In this document: piece by piece, positions 1 through 9,188 of the stretch | Numbering within the stretch: the stretch's first letter is position 1 | Layout: the number at the start of each line of letters is the position of its first letter | From: Serratia liquefaciens | GTDB lineage: Bacteria; Pseudomonadota; Gammaproteobacteria; Enterobacterales; Enterobacteriaceae | NCBI RefSeq assembly: GCF_027594825.1 | Contig: NZ_CP088930.1 | Location: forward strand, 992,001-1,056,000 | Direction: 5' to 3' | Length of the DNA stretch: 64,000 nt | Translations under genes and position numbers: made by a program | Notes under the pieces: generated by a model | The model's input: the letters and a program-made list of their open reading frames with translations, nothing else | Databases searched by the model: none | Told to the model about the DNA's origin: nothing

Positions 1-1
1 A

Positions 2-847
2 CCCGAAAAACCGGTTCCTCAGGGGCCAGCCAAGGGCGATCGTCTGTCACCGACCCAGCCTTTCTCTGAGCTGACTTTCCGTCCGGAGAAAAAGCTGACC
101 GGCGCGGACATGTGGGGCGCCACCATTTACGACCAACTGGTTTGCCGGGTGATGTTCCACAGCCTGCGTTACGAAGGCACCTTCACGCCGCCTTCCGAGC
201 AGGGCACGCTGGTGTTCCCGGGTAACCTGGGCATGTTCGAATGGGGCGGTCTGTCTGTGGATACCGACCGTCAGGTGGCTATCGCCAACCCTATCGCGTT
301 GCCGTTTGTTTCCAAACTGATCCCACGCGGTCCGGGCAACCCGATCGAGCCTGACGAAAATGACAAAGGCGGCTCAGGTACCGAGTCCGGCGTGCAACCG
401 CAGTATGGCGTGCCGTTCGGCGTGACCCTGAACCCGTTCCTGTCGCCGTTTGGCCTGCCGTGCAAACAGCCAGCCTGGGGCTATATTTCCGCCGTGGACT
501 TGAAAACCAACGACATCGTGTGGAAAAAACGTATCGGTACCGTACGCGACAGTTCTCCGCTGCCGTTACCGTTCAAAATGGGCATGCCGATGTTGGGCGG
601 GCCGGTGTCCACCGCCGGTAACGTCTTCTTCATTGGCGCAACCGCGGACAACTATCTGCGCGCCTTCAGCGTGACCAACGGTGAAAAACTGTGGGAAGCG
701 CGGCTGCCGGCCGGTGGCCAGGCAACGCCAATGACCTATGAGGTCAACGGCAAGCAGTACGTGGTAATTTCCGCTGGCGGTCATGGCTCGTTCGGCACCA
801 AGCTGGGTGACTATATTGTCGCTTACGCCTTGCCAGACGAGAAATAA
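2..847 (+). CDS. gcd: Membrane-bound PQQ-dependent glucose dehydrogenase, C-terminal part
   Basis: The reading frame is open at the window edge, so only about the last 281 residues are present. The family oxidises D-glucose to gluconolactone in the periplasm and passes electrons to ubiquinone. The visible part shows the end of the quinoprotein beta-propeller: a GNLGMFEWGG stretch, the PFGLPCKQPAWG segment and repeats of the type AVDLKTNDIVWKK and SVTNGEKLWEARLPAG, finishing with the typical GGHGSFGTKLGDYIVAYALP tail. Stop is TAA. A 12-bp hairpin follows immediately. Identification is firm from these C-terminal motifs; the N-terminal membrane domain lies outside the window. Confidence 0.95.
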   Translation, partial: PEKPVPQGPAKGDRLSPTQPFSELTFRPEKKLTGADMWGATIYDQLVCRVMFHSLRYEGTFTPPSEQGTLVFPGNLGMFEWGGLSVDTDRQVAIANPIALPFVSKLIPRGPGNPIEPDENDKGGSGTESGVQPQYGVPFGVTLNPFLSPFGLPCKQPAWGYISAVDLKTNDIVWKKRIGTVRDSSPLPLPFKMGMPMLGGPVSTAGNVFFIGATADNYLRAFSVTNGEKLWEARLPAGGQATPMTYEVNGKQYVVISAGGHGSFGTKLGDYIVAYALPDEK

Positions 848-867
848 TCGCAGAGGATAGTCTTGTC

Positions 868-895
868 ACAGGGCACGCCGGATGGCGTGCCCTGT
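868..895 (+). terminator. Hairpin after gcd
   Basis: ACAGGGCACGCC and GGCGTGCCCTGT pair perfectly (12 bp) around a 4-nt loop, 20 bases after the gcd stop codon. No strong T-run follows, so it may stabilise the 3' end rather than terminate well. Confidence 0.6.
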
Positions 896-967
896 CACTT
901 TAAAACCGCAGTAAAAAGCTTTCCCTCCCGCTCATCCTCGTCCTGCAATAAAATTTTACGCCAAGTA

Positions 968-996
968 TTGATAATGATTATCATTCGCAATATTAT
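968..996 (+). promoter_or_regulatory. Sigma-70 promoter with embedded Fur box
   Basis: TTGATA (968-973) and TATTAT (991-996) are separated by exactly 17 bp, a near-consensus sigma-70 promoter. The spacer contains GATAATGATTATCATTCGC (970-988), which matches the 19-bp Fur consensus at about 16 positions. Iron-bound Fur should therefore occlude this promoter. Transcription would start near 1003 and run toward the small ORF at 1171. Confidence 0.82.
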
Positions 997-1055
997 ATCT
1001 GCGTTGGCCCCGGCAGTGGCCGACAATCATCTTCATATCGCAAGCAGTAACCGGT

Positions 1056-1073
1056 GGCCGCCTTCGGGCGGCC
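1056..1073 (+). promoter_or_regulatory. Leader hairpin with UUCG tetraloop
   Basis: GGCCGCC, TTCG, GGCGGCC form a perfect 7-bp stem closed by the very stable C(UUCG)G tetraloop, inside the leader predicted from the Fur-controlled promoter. No T-run follows, so it is not a standard terminator. It could be a structured leader or part of a small RNA. The rest of the leader to 1170 shows no recognised gene. Confidence 0.5.
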
Positions 1074-1170
1074 CTATTCGGAGGCACATGGTCGAGCACA
1101 ATCACAGGCAAAAAAACAGCATAGCCCCCCTACGGGCCCCCCCTTTTTCCCTCAGCACGGAGACGCCAGA

Positions 1171-1365
1171 ATGAGCCAACAACCGTTGACCGCCATGCTG
1201 ATGTTGATTTACGTGCTGCTGATGGTACCGGCACTGTTTGCCATCGATAGCCGCCTGAGCGCCACCCGCTGGGGCCACAGTCGCCTGATGCGCAAGACGC
1301 TGCAGACCGGGTTTATCATTGTGCTGACGCTGCTGTTTTTTAGCCTTATGACGTTGCTGTATTGA
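1171..1365 (+). CDS. Small two-helix membrane protein, unknown function
   Basis: A 64-residue protein, not recognised. Two hydrophobic segments are visible, roughly residues 6-24 (LTAMLMLIYVLLMVPALFAI) and 47-64 (GFIIVLTLLFFSLMTLLY), joined by a basic linker with several Arg and one Lys (SRLSATRWGHSRLMRKT). I chose ATG 1171 because GGAG lies at the right distance (1159-1162); longer in-frame versions run through the structured leader and lack a ribosome site. The only promoter seen upstream is Fur-controlled, suggesting an iron-starvation membrane peptide. It may instead be a conserved small protein unrelated to iron. Confidence 0.6.
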   Translation: MSQQPLTAMLMLIYVLLMVPALFAIDSRLSATRWGHSRLMRKTLQTGFIIVLTLLFFSLMTLLY

Positions 1366-1377
1366 GTTGAGCCGGCA

Positions 1378-2634
1378 CTAATTCGCCGCGACCGGCAGTG
1401 CGCCCTCCTGCTTGGCTACCGCGACCTTACCGCTAAGGGCAAAGGCTGAAATCAGCGTGAACAGCAAGGCGATGCAGCCGAGGATCAGGTAAGAGGTTTT
1501 GAAACCGTAATTGACGTACATCAGGCCTGCCGCATAGGACATACCGATGGCCGAGAGCTGCTTGAAGAAGCAAAAGCCCCACAGGTAAATCGACGCCGAG
1601 AGGTTAACGTTAAACTGAGTGGTGATGTATTTGAAAATGCCCACCAACAGGAACGGCACCTCGAACATATGCAGGGTTTTGAGGATAATGACCGCGGTGA
1701 CCGAATCCGCCTGCGATGAACCAATAATCCGCACCGACATTATCACCCCGGCTATCAACAGCGCATTCTTGCCGCCAATACGATTAATGATCAACGGCGC
1801 AAAGAACATGATGAAAGCATTAAGAAACTCGCCCAGCGTCGTGACATAACCAAACGCCTGCGTTCCCGCATGCCGGTCGCTGAAAAACGACGTAAAGAAG
1901 TTGGCGAACTGCTGATCAAAGACGTCATACACGCAGGCCACCCCCACGATATACATCACCAGACACCAGAATTTGCGCATTTTCAGCAGGTTCAACGCCG
2001 CCTTTAACTTGATGGGTTTGTGGTTTAACGCCAACCCGTCTGCCACCGCCAGCGTGCTGCTCTGATCGGGTTTGAACAAATAAAGCAAACCGGCCAGGAT
2101 CAGCGCGAAGCTGGAGGCCAACCAAAACGCGAACTGGTTGTTGATGGTAAACATATAGCCGACGATCGACGCGCAAATCGCCCAACCGATACAGCCGAAC
2201 AACCGGGCGCGGCCATACTCGAACTGACTGCGTCGGCTCACTTTTTCGATATAAGCTTCAATGGCCGGTGAACCGCCGCTGCACACCAACCCCAGGTAAA
2301 CCCCACACAGCAAGGCCCCCCACACAAAATGGGTTTGCAGCAGCGGCGAAAACACATAAATAAACAGCGGTGCCAGAAACAGCAGCAAGAAGATGATCAT
2401 CCACAGCAGATGTTTCTTCAGGCCAAATTTGTCGGTGACAAAACCGAAAATCGGTTGAAACACCAGGGCAAACAGCGCCATGCAGGCAAACACCAATCCG
2501 GTTTGCTGTTGGTCGAGCTGGTTGACGTCATGCAGCCAGATAGGAAAGAACGGCAGCACCGCCCCCATGATGAAGAAGTAGAAAAAACAGAAGGCCCCAA
2601 AGATCCAAAAATTCTTGTTTCTCAAATAAAACAT
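1378..2634 (-). CDS. LacY-type oligosaccharide:H+ symporter (MelY/RafB-like)
   Basis: A 418-residue, 12-helix major facilitator of the oligosaccharide:H+ symporter group. Functional residues sit at the same numbers as in E. coli LacY: E126, R144, C148 and W151 for sugar binding; Y236, D240, E269, R302, H322 and E325 for proton coupling. It should therefore be an active galactoside symporter. It lies 81 bp downstream of melA on the same strand with a GGTGGTGAG ribosome site, so the natural substrate is probably an alpha-galactoside such as melibiose or raffinose rather than lactose. LacY-type permeases paired with MelA are known in Enterobacter (MelY). Confidence 0.9.
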   Translation of the reverse strand: MFYLRNKNFWIFGAFCFFYFFIMGAVLPFFPIWLHDVNQLDQQQTGLVFACMALFALVFQPIFGFVTDKFGLKKHLLWMIIFLLLFLAPLFIYVFSPLLQTHFVWGALLCGVYLGLVCSGGSPAIEAYIEKVSRRSQFEYGRARLFGCIGWAICASIVGYMFTINNQFAFWLASSFALILAGLLYLFKPDQSSTLAVADGLALNHKPIKLKAALNLLKMRKFWCLVMYIVGVACVYDVFDQQFANFFTSFFSDRHAGTQAFGYVTTLGEFLNAFIMFFAPLIINRIGGKNALLIAGVIMSVRIIGSSQADSVTAVIILKTLHMFEVPFLLVGIFKYITTQFNVNLSASIYLWGFCFFKQLSAIGMSYAAGLMYVNYGFKTSYLILGCIALLFTLISAFALSGKVAVAKQEGALPVAAN

Positions 2635-2715
2635 GGCTCACCACCCTATTTTTGATGGCGCAGGAAGCCCCGCGCCTTGTGCGTTTTGAGGAGGTAATAC
2701 GGTTAAATTCGGCGA

Positions 2716-4023
2716 TCAGTGATAGGCAGGGAGCCAGCTGCCGTGAGCCTCAATCAGCTCGTCGCACAGCTTACGTATATCATCAATGGAAAGTTCGGCG
2801 GAAGTATGAGGATCCAACAGCGCTGCATGGTAAATCGCGTCGCGTTTGCCCGTCACTGCCGCTTCGATGGTCAATAGCTGGGTATTGATATTGGTGCGGT
2901 TGAGCGCCGCCAGTTGCTCCGGTAAATGGCCGACGTAACAAGGCGTGATCCCCTGCCCATCCACCAGACAGGGCACTTCCACGCAGGCCTCTGCCGGCAA
3001 GTTGGTGATGAGACCGGTGTTGAGCACGTTGCCGCCAATCTTGTACGGCCGGTCGGTCTCCATCGCTTCGATAATGTATGAGGCATATTCGTGGGTACGT
3101 GAATGCGTCAGGTTAGCGTCGTGGGTCAACGCCAGCTTGCGTTGCTGCCATTGGTCGATTTGCTCGATACAACGGCGCGGGTACTCGTCGAGGGGGATAT
3201 TGAAGCGCTCAATCAGTTCCGGGTAATGACGTTTAATCCAATACGGCATGTATTCGGCATTATGCTCGGAAGATTCAGTGACGTAATAACCAAAGGTTTT
3301 CATGATTTCATGGCGCACCATGTCGTCATGCTTGCCCTGCAGCGCGTTGGCGCGGCGCTTGATTTCCGGGTACAGATCCTCGCCGTGGCGGCGAACGTCC
3401 AGCAGCCAGGCCATGTGGTTGATGCCGGCAATGTGAAACTGAACGTCGTCGGTAGGCATATCGACGCTTTTCAGCAGGGTCTCCGCGCACACCTGAACGC
3501 TGTGACATAACCCAACCGTTTTCACCCCGGTATGGCGCAGCATGGCGCCGGTTAAGGACGCCATGGGGTTGGTGTAGTTCAGCAACCAGGCGTCCGGGCA
3601 GACCGCCTCAATGTCCCGGGCAAAATCAAACAGCACAGGAATGGTACGCAGCGCGCGGAAGATGCCGCCGATGCCCAGGGTATCGGCAATGGTCTGCTGC
3701 AGGCCGTACTTTCTGGCGATGGTGAAATCGGTGATGGTGCAGGGATCGTAACCACCGACCTGAATGGCATTCACCACGTAATTGGCGTTTTTCAGTGCCG
3801 CACGGCGGTTTTCTACCCCGAGATAAGGGGTGATCTTCGCCCTGCCCGCATTAATATTGCGGTTGATATTGCTCAGCATGGCGAAAGATTCATTGAGACG
3901 CGCGCTGTCAATATCATACAGCGTGATATCCACCTCTTTCAGGGCCGGCGTCGCCATGATATCGCCGAGAACGTTCTTGGCGAAAATGGTGCTGCCTGCC
4001 CCCATAAAAGTCACTTTAATCAT
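2716..4023 (-). CDS. melA: Alpha-galactosidase, glycoside hydrolase family 4
   Basis: Hydrolyses melibiose and related alpha-galactosides in the cytoplasm by the NAD+- and Mn2+-dependent redox mechanism of family GH4. Visible are the N-terminal Rossmann motif (MGAGSTIFAKNVLGD), IADTLGIGG, NYTNPMA, and the metal-binding Cys and His of GLCHSVQ and GINHMAW; the end, LIEAHGSWLPAYH, resembles E. coli MelA. Length (435 aa) is normal. I set the start at 4023 (MIKVTF), preceded by GGAGAAATACG; an extra 20 residues upstream look non-coding. First gene of a melA-permease operon divergent from an AraC-type regulator. Confidence 0.93.
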   Translation of the reverse strand: MIKVTFMGAGSTIFAKNVLGDIMATPALKEVDITLYDIDSARLNESFAMLSNINRNINAGRAKITPYLGVENRRAALKNANYVVNAIQVGGYDPCTITDFTIARKYGLQQTIADTLGIGGIFRALRTIPVLFDFARDIEAVCPDAWLLNYTNPMASLTGAMLRHTGVKTVGLCHSVQVCAETLLKSVDMPTDDVQFHIAGINHMAWLLDVRRHGEDLYPEIKRRANALQGKHDDMVRHEIMKTFGYYVTESSEHNAEYMPYWIKRHYPELIERFNIPLDEYPRRCIEQIDQWQQRKLALTHDANLTHSRTHEYASYIIEAMETDRPYKIGGNVLNTGLITNLPAEACVEVPCLVDGQGITPCYVGHLPEQLAALNRTNINTQLLTIEAAVTGKRDAIYHAALLDPHTSAELSIDDIRKLCDELIEAHGSWLPAYH

Positions 4024-4223
4024 CGTATTTCTCCGCTGCTGTGGTTTTCGATAAGCTGAAACTACGCGGCAACGCATTCGCAATATAGGGATAAATGTGA
4101 CCTTGTTATGGCGAAAAATGACGCAGCATGAAAACTGTGAGCCAGGTCTGGATCTGAAGATCGCCCCACCGTCGTGCCACGACTACACTGCTACAGTAAG
4201 TGAAAATACAGGGGCCATCACTG
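4024..4223. promoter_or_regulatory. Divergent control region of the alpha-galactoside locus
   Basis: About 200 bp between melA and its presumed AraC-type regulator. It contains TGTGA half-sites (near 4095 and 4136) that could be weak CRP sites, but no full symmetric CRP box was found. It should hold both divergent promoters and the activator sites. Confidence 0.5.
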
Positions 4224-5081
4224 ATGCATAAGAGTTTTACTCTGAGTCGCACCGACAATATCGAGCTGAACCTGTACCAATATGGCGAGGAGAACTGTGA
4301 CAAAGGGCACAACTTTGGGCCGGCGGTACGCCAACACTATTTATTTCATTATGTGATAAGGGGTACCGGAGTGCTGAGCAGTGAATATGGCTCTTTTCCG
4401 GTGGTGGCTGGAGAAGGTTTTTTGATCCACCCGCATGACGTGACCACCTATCGCGCCGACTCAAAAGATCCCTGGCACTACATGTGGCTGGAGGTCGACG
4501 GGCTGGTGGCCGGCAAGATTTTCGAAGAGTGCCGCCTGAGCCGCCAGTTCCCGATTTATCGTCCCCGCCAGAACGAAGATGCTCCTCTGGCGCTGCGCTA
4601 TCTGCGGCAACTCATCAGCCATGGTGATGAGCATCGGTTAAAGACGCTGGGCCTGAGCTATCTGTTTTTTTCTGCGCTGATTGATAACGCTTTGCAAAGC
4701 ATCGCCGAGCCACCAAGCGACAAGGCACAGCATCTGCGCAAGGCGGTAAAGCTCATTGAAAACCGCTACCATGAACCCCTCACCATTGAGCGCCTGGCCG
4801 CCTACTGCAACATTAACCGCAGTTACCTGTGTCGGCTGTTTAAAGGCACCTACGGCATCGGACCAAAGGAATATCTGCTGAACTTCCGCATGAGCATCGC
4901 CGCCAGCCTGCTGTGCAATAGCCAGACGTCAATCAAGGTGGTGGGCATTTCGGTGGGGTATGAAAACCAGCTGCACTTTTCCAAGGCCTTTAAACAGGTC
5001 CACGGCCTCTCGCCGGCCAAATGGCGCCTGGAAAATAGTCAGGCATCATCGGTGCCGGGCCGGGTAGAAGCGAACGCCTGA
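4224..5081 (+). CDS. AraC-family regulator of the alpha-galactoside operon
   Basis: A 285-residue AraC/XylS regulator with an N-terminal cupin-like sugar-sensing domain (about residues 20-150, including HYLFHYVIRGTG and GEGFLIHPHDVTTY) and a C-terminal double helix-turn-helix (about 185-275: LTIERLAAYCNINRSYLCRLFK and VGYENQLHFSKAFKQVHG). The MsmR/RafR-like layout fits activation by an alpha-galactoside. ATG 4224 was preferred because AGGGG lies 9-10 bases upstream; a GTG at 4200 would add eight residues. It is divergent from melA, the usual arrangement for an activator. Confidence 0.85.
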   Translation: MHKSFTLSRTDNIELNLYQYGEENCDKGHNFGPAVRQHYLFHYVIRGTGVLSSEYGSFPVVAGEGFLIHPHDVTTYRADSKDPWHYMWLEVDGLVAGKIFEECRLSRQFPIYRPRQNEDAPLALRYLRQLISHGDEHRLKTLGLSYLFFSALIDNALQSIAEPPSDKAQHLRKAVKLIENRYHEPLTIERLAAYCNINRSYLCRLFKGTYGIGPKEYLLNFRMSIAASLLCNSQTSIKVVGISVGYENQLHFSKAFKQVHGLSPAKWRLENSQASSVPGRVEANA

Positions 5082-5084
5082 CCC

Positions 5085-6548
5085 TTACTCGCCGCTTTTT
5101 TCCGCCCGGATATTTTCCGCCAGCGCGTTCGATTTTATGCGCGGGTATTTCCACAGCCACCGTCCGCTGACCATACGCCAGTAGAACAAGACGCCGCGTA
5201 CCGCCCAATCCATAAACATCCCCAACCAGACGCCGACCACGCCCATGCCCAACATGATGCCCAGCGTATAGCCGGCGACCACGCGGCAACCCCACATGCC
5301 CAGCATCGAAACCCACATCGCAAAACGGGCGTCGCGCGCGCCTTTCAAACCGGCGGGCAGCACCCATGAGGCCGCCCAGATAGGCATAAAGGCGGCATTG
5401 AGCCAGAGCAACACCTTTACCACCTCCTTCACGTCGTCTTGTTGGGTATAAAACGAGGCGAAGACCCCCGCCAGGGGCGCGGTACCCCAGGCAATCACCG
5501 TCAGCCCAATCGTTGCCAGCCAGAAAATGTGGCGCAATTGGCGCTCCGCCTGCGCTATTTCTCCTTTGCCCAGGCGTTTGCCTACAATAATGGTCGACGC
5601 CGACCCCAGGGCGTTGCCCGGCAGGTTAATCAGCGAAGCGACAGAAAAAGCGATGAAATTGCCGGCGATCACGTTGGTGCCCATGCCGGCGACAAACATT
5701 TGGGTCAATAACTTGCCGCCGTTGAACAACACCGACTCAATGCTGGCGGGAATACCTATCCCCAGTACTTCCCACAGGATGGTCAGCTTCAACGGGGTAA
5801 AGTAACTTTTCAGCGTGATGTGCAGCGCCGGATTAAAGCCGATCATCAGGACGTAAACGATCGCGATGGCACCAATATAGCGGGAAATGGTTAGCCCCAG
5901 CCCGGCACCGACAAACCCCAGCCCGTGCCAGCCCAGCATGCCGTAAATCAGTATGCTGCTGATGATGATATTCAGGATATTCATGCCGCCGTTGATCAAC
6001 AGCGGGATTTTGGTGTTGCCGGCACCGCGCAGCGCCCCGCTGCCGATCAAGGCAATGGCGGCGGCGGGGTAGCTCCACACCGTGGTTTGCAGATAAGACA
6101 GCGCCAACGCCTTTACCTCCGGCGTGGCGGCACCGGCGATCACATCAATAATCTGCTCACCCGCCAAATGAATGCCGATCGCCAGCGCCAAGGCCACCAG
6201 GGTCATTAACACCAGCGACTGGCGTGCTGCCGCTCGCGCTCTTTTTCTGTCCCGCTTGCCGAGGCTGAAAGCCACCACCACCGTGGTGCCCAGATCCACC
6301 GCGGCAAAGAACGAGATGATCACCATGTTGAAGCTGTCCGCCAGCCCCACCCCGGCCATCGCCTCTTTGCCAATCCAGCTCACCAAAAAGGTGCTCAGCA
6401 CCCCCATCAGCAGGACGCAGGCATTCTCCATAAAGATCGGCACCGCCAGCGGCGTGATCTCACGCCAAAACAGGACGCGATAGCTTTTGCGTTTAGGATA
6501 CCAGGGCGTATTTTCCACGCGCTGGCGCAGGGCGGCGTATAAGTTCAA
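5085..6548 (-). CDS. MATE-family multidrug exporter (EmmdR/YeeO-like)
   Basis: A 487-residue MATE transporter with twelve predicted helices in two six-helix bundles. The duplicated MATE pattern is visible (ITPLAVPIFMENACVLLMG in the first half, GIGIPASIESVLFNGGKL in the second). It should export cationic drugs by H+ or Na+ exchange at the inner membrane. It ends 3 bp from the end of the convergent AraC gene. The family call is firm; the substrate is not known. Confidence 0.88.
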   Translation of the reverse strand: MNLYAALRQRVENTPWYPKRKSYRVLFWREITPLAVPIFMENACVLLMGVLSTFLVSWIGKEAMAGVGLADSFNMVIISFFAAVDLGTTVVVAFSLGKRDRKRARAAARQSLVLMTLVALALAIGIHLAGEQIIDVIAGAATPEVKALALSYLQTTVWSYPAAAIALIGSGALRGAGNTKIPLLINGGMNILNIIISSILIYGMLGWHGLGFVGAGLGLTISRYIGAIAIVYVLMIGFNPALHITLKSYFTPLKLTILWEVLGIGIPASIESVLFNGGKLLTQMFVAGMGTNVIAGNFIAFSVASLINLPGNALGSASTIIVGKRLGKGEIAQAERQLRHIFWLATIGLTVIAWGTAPLAGVFASFYTQQDDVKEVVKVLLWLNAAFMPIWAASWVLPAGLKGARDARFAMWVSMLGMWGCRVVAGYTLGIMLGMGVVGVWLGMFMDWAVRGVLFYWRMVSGRWLWKYPRIKSNALAENIRAEKSGE

Positions 6549-6694
6549 GATCGGCTCATGGCATAAAAGTGAAACAACATTTCAAATAATGAGCGACAGA
6601 ACGTTATCCTGCAAAGAATATTTTGCTTCCTTGATGAGGGCAGCCGAAAGCTGGCGTTACTTCCGGAAAAATCTGGCTGCCCCGAGGGTATTAA

Positions 6695-7057
6695 TCAGCC
6701 CAATAAGACCACCAGCCAAAGAATTATTGTCATCACCACCGCAACCAACTGTGCCGCGCCGCCCAAATCCTTGGCGCGCTTGGATAAGGGATGTATCTCC
6801 AGAGAAATGCGATCGACGACGCTCTCAATGGCAGTGTTAAGCAACTCAACAACCAGTAAAAGGAAGCTGCTGGCAATCAATAACAACCTTTCTACTTTTG
6901 TAATATCTAAAGTAAATGTAACAACCAGTAATATTACGTTAATAACCAGCAATTGGCGGAAAGCATCTTCGGTAAAAACGGCATCAGTAAGGCCCGCCAG
7001 TGAGTTTTTTATGCTACTTATTAAGCGATTTATTCCTTTTTTCTTTTCAAATGGCAT
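6695..7057 (-). CDS. DgkA-type integral-membrane lipid kinase, paralogue
   Basis: A 120-residue trimeric-type diacylglycerol kinase. The active-site set of E. coli DgkA is conserved: E30 (E28), E71 (E69), N74 (N72), E78 (E76), D82 (D80), K96 (K94) and D97 (D95). Three transmembrane helices follow an amphipathic N-terminus. The start was set at 7057 (MPFEKKKG) after AAGAGTAAG. The usual enterobacterial dgkA sits beside plsB and lexA; this copy instead adjoins the ceramide-like locus, transcribed in the same direction as the GNAT gene, and is A+T-rich. It is likely a second, specialised copy. E. coli DgkA accepts ceramide in vitro, so dihydroceramide is a plausible substrate (inference). Confidence 0.88.
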   Translation of the reverse strand: MPFEKKKGINRLISSIKNSLAGLTDAVFTEDAFRQLLVINVILLVVTFTLDITKVERLLLIASSFLLLVVELLNTAIESVVDRISLEIHPLSKRAKDLGGAAQLVAVVMTIILWLVVLLG

Positions 7058-7286
7058 GCATCTTACTCTTATAAAAATTCGGGTAATTCTTAACACCAAC
7101 AAATAACGCGCAGTAACTTATAACGAAATTGGTTAATGAAATTAAATAATCACCCGTGTGACATTATTTTCCCGGCAACGTTGAATCGCAAACAGCCAAA
7201 AAGCAATTTTGGCCATAGGTATTCTCTGAGCGCAGCGCGCTTTGCATCCTGTTAAGGGCCGATAAATTCAGCGTCTTGCAGAGGGG

Positions 7287-8411
7287 TTAGAGTTGTTTTT
7301 CATATAGGCGATAACGCTTGTAAGGAACCGCGCCAATTCGCTCCAGGATGGTGCGCATGCCGGTATTCGATTCCAGTATCCAGGACATCTCTAGCGCATC
7401 AATACCGCGTTTCTCGAAGGGATCATGTAACGCTTCAATCAGCAATAGCGCAATAATCGGCCCTATTCGGCTGAATTGATACTCCTGGCGAACGCCCATC
7501 AGCGGCACCCTCGCGGTACGCACGCCGCTCACTTTCAAACGCCACAACAGCTTCGCCCAGCCAAAGGGAAATAAACTGCCGTTCAGATCGGCAATAGCCT
7601 CGTTGATATTGGGCAAACCGACGATGAAAGCGCAAGGCACTGAATCGACTTCGGCAATATAAATCATGTCATCAGGCACCAGGAACTTCAGCTGATCGCC
7701 CATGGTGGCAAACTCATGCTCGGTGAAAGGCACAAATCCCCAGTTATCCTGCCAGCCGGAATTGAAAATTTCGCGCAGCACCTGCATTTCCTCGCTAAAC
7801 CTTTTGCGATTGAGGCGGCGCAGGGTGACCTTTTTACGCACCTGACTCATCATTTTTGCCAGGGAAGGCGAAAAATGCAGGTCCGTTCGCTTCATCCAAT
7901 AGGCCAGCAAATCTATGCCTTGCGTATAGCCCTGGCGCTCCAGATTGGTAGCGTAGTAGGGTTTGGCGTGCGTCATCAGCGCCGACGGCGGAGTATCAAA
8001 CCCCTCGACCAACAGGCCACTTTCCTGATTGATATTAAGACTGAAGGGACCGGTGATTTTTAATGCGCCCTTAGACCTCAGCCAGGCTTCTGCCGCGGCA
8101 AATAACGCACTAAAAACCGCCGGATCCTCGATGGCATCGATCATACCAAAGTGACCGGTATCCTCGCCGTAGCGTTCCCGGTGCAAAGCGTCAATTTGAG
8201 CGGTGATCCGCCCGACCACCTTCCCCTCTTTTTTGGCCACCCATGCCTGCCATTCTATGTGGTCAGTCCCAGGATTCTTCTTAGAGAGATGCTCTTCGCG
8301 CTCTAAATACAAAGGGTCAATCCAATTAGGATCGTCACGAAACAGGGAAGAAGGAAAAGCGATAAATGCCTTAAGATCACGCTTATCGAGGACTTGCTCA
8401 ATATGAATCAT
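7287..8411 (-). CDS. GNAT-fold acyltransferase, candidate bacterial ceramide synthase (bCerS-like)
   Basis: A 374-residue protein of the large GNAT-superfamily group often annotated as N-acetyltransferase or dATP pyrophosphohydrolase. The N-terminal half has a GNAT-like core (EWQAWVAKKEGKVVGRITAQ, residues about 53-72) and the C-terminal half a second one (DMIYIAEVDSVPCAFIVGLPN; ALEMSWILESNTGMRTILERIGA). In Caulobacter the ceramide synthase that N-acylates the long-chain base belongs to this kind of GNAT protein and lies in the spt cluster. Here the gene is divergent from the FAAL-reductase-ACP-synthase operon. Function is inferred from family and context; another N-acyl transfer is possible. 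Confidence 0.72.
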   Translation of the reverse strand: MIHIEQVLDKRDLKAFIAFPSSLFRDDPNWIDPLYLEREEHLSKKNPGTDHIEWQAWVAKKEGKVVGRITAQIDALHRERYGEDTGHFGMIDAIEDPAVFSALFAAAEAWLRSKGALKITGPFSLNINQESGLLVEGFDTPPSALMTHAKPYYATNLERQGYTQGIDLLAYWMKRTDLHFSPSLAKMMSQVRKKVTLRRLNRKRFSEEMQVLREIFNSGWQDNWGFVPFTEHEFATMGDQLKFLVPDDMIYIAEVDSVPCAFIVGLPNINEAIADLNGSLFPFGWAKLLWRLKVSGVRTARVPLMGVRQEYQFSRIGPIIALLLIEALHDPFEKRGIDALEMSWILESNTGMRTILERIGAVPYKRYRLYEKQL

Positions 8412-9188
8412 AAATAACCTTACAATTTAGTGACATGCTCAAAAAAAGAACGTTATGACGCCAGTGATATTTTCTGAAATGAGATCGGCTCTCGGCTATG
8501 ACTTATCCCTTTAAGAGATAAGAAAAATCAATTAATACCTATTATCCTGCAGGATGTTACCCGAGCAGAGTTTACACTGACACGTGCTGTTCTTTATCAA
8601 AAGTGATGCCAGACAGGGGCGTGAGTGATCTGAGCAAATTATGCTTTTTATTATTTCGTGCTATTTCCAGCAAAAGAAAACCAATCGTTTTTTAGTTTAC
8701 TAATTCTGCTCTGGAGACGCATTGGCATATTTTAACATTAAATGCTTTTTCTATCCTTGGGGTTAAATGAGGCTTTCACTTTTGGCCATCTTCCGGATAC
8801 TGTTTATGATATGTTTAAGTACGGAGATAGCCATGTGCAAGATCAGATCCTATGAATCTACGATTATTGCCTTCCGGAAATGTGCCGACAACAGGCACCC
8901 GGTGAAGGCTGTCGGGCAAAGGGCTGTGATATCTGGCGCCAACGATGGCAGCCCGTATATCCACAGTTCCTCAGCTATGGTCCTCACGTGAAAATAGGCT
9001 TGGTAATAATCTTAGGCTAATCCCTCACCTTTAGTTCAGAGTTGGCGCGGTGGTTATTAACCATTCGATATGCCATTTGTGGAATGAAAGAAAATGACTG
9101 AATAACAAATATATTCAAAACATTTTCATTGTAAAAACATTAACTCTCTCGCCAATCGTCGTTTATCTCTTTTGGTGATTTTTAATCT
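8412..9188. promoter_or_regulatory. Long A+T-rich divergent intergenic region
   Basis: A 777-bp stretch between the GNAT gene and the acyl-AMP ligase, with long A/T tracts (8641-8760 and 9090-9185). It must hold the two divergent promoters. A 74-codon ORF (8767-8991, with a signal-like start and Cys at residue 24) is possible but has no convincing ribosome site. The base composition suggests an H-NS-silenced region. No RNA gene or repeat was recognised. Confidence 0.5.

Noticed and set aside
970..1100. RyhB-like small RNA behind the Fur box
   Set aside because: The RyhB core sequence is absent.
863..1174. ORF of 103 codons between gcd and the small membrane protein
   Set aside because: It spans the gcd hairpin, the Fur promoter and the leader hairpin, has no ribosome site and resembles no protein.
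8767..8991. 74-codon ORF with a signal-like start in the long intergenic region
   Set aside because: No convincing ribosome site, no recognised family; kept only as a remark under the intergenic feature.
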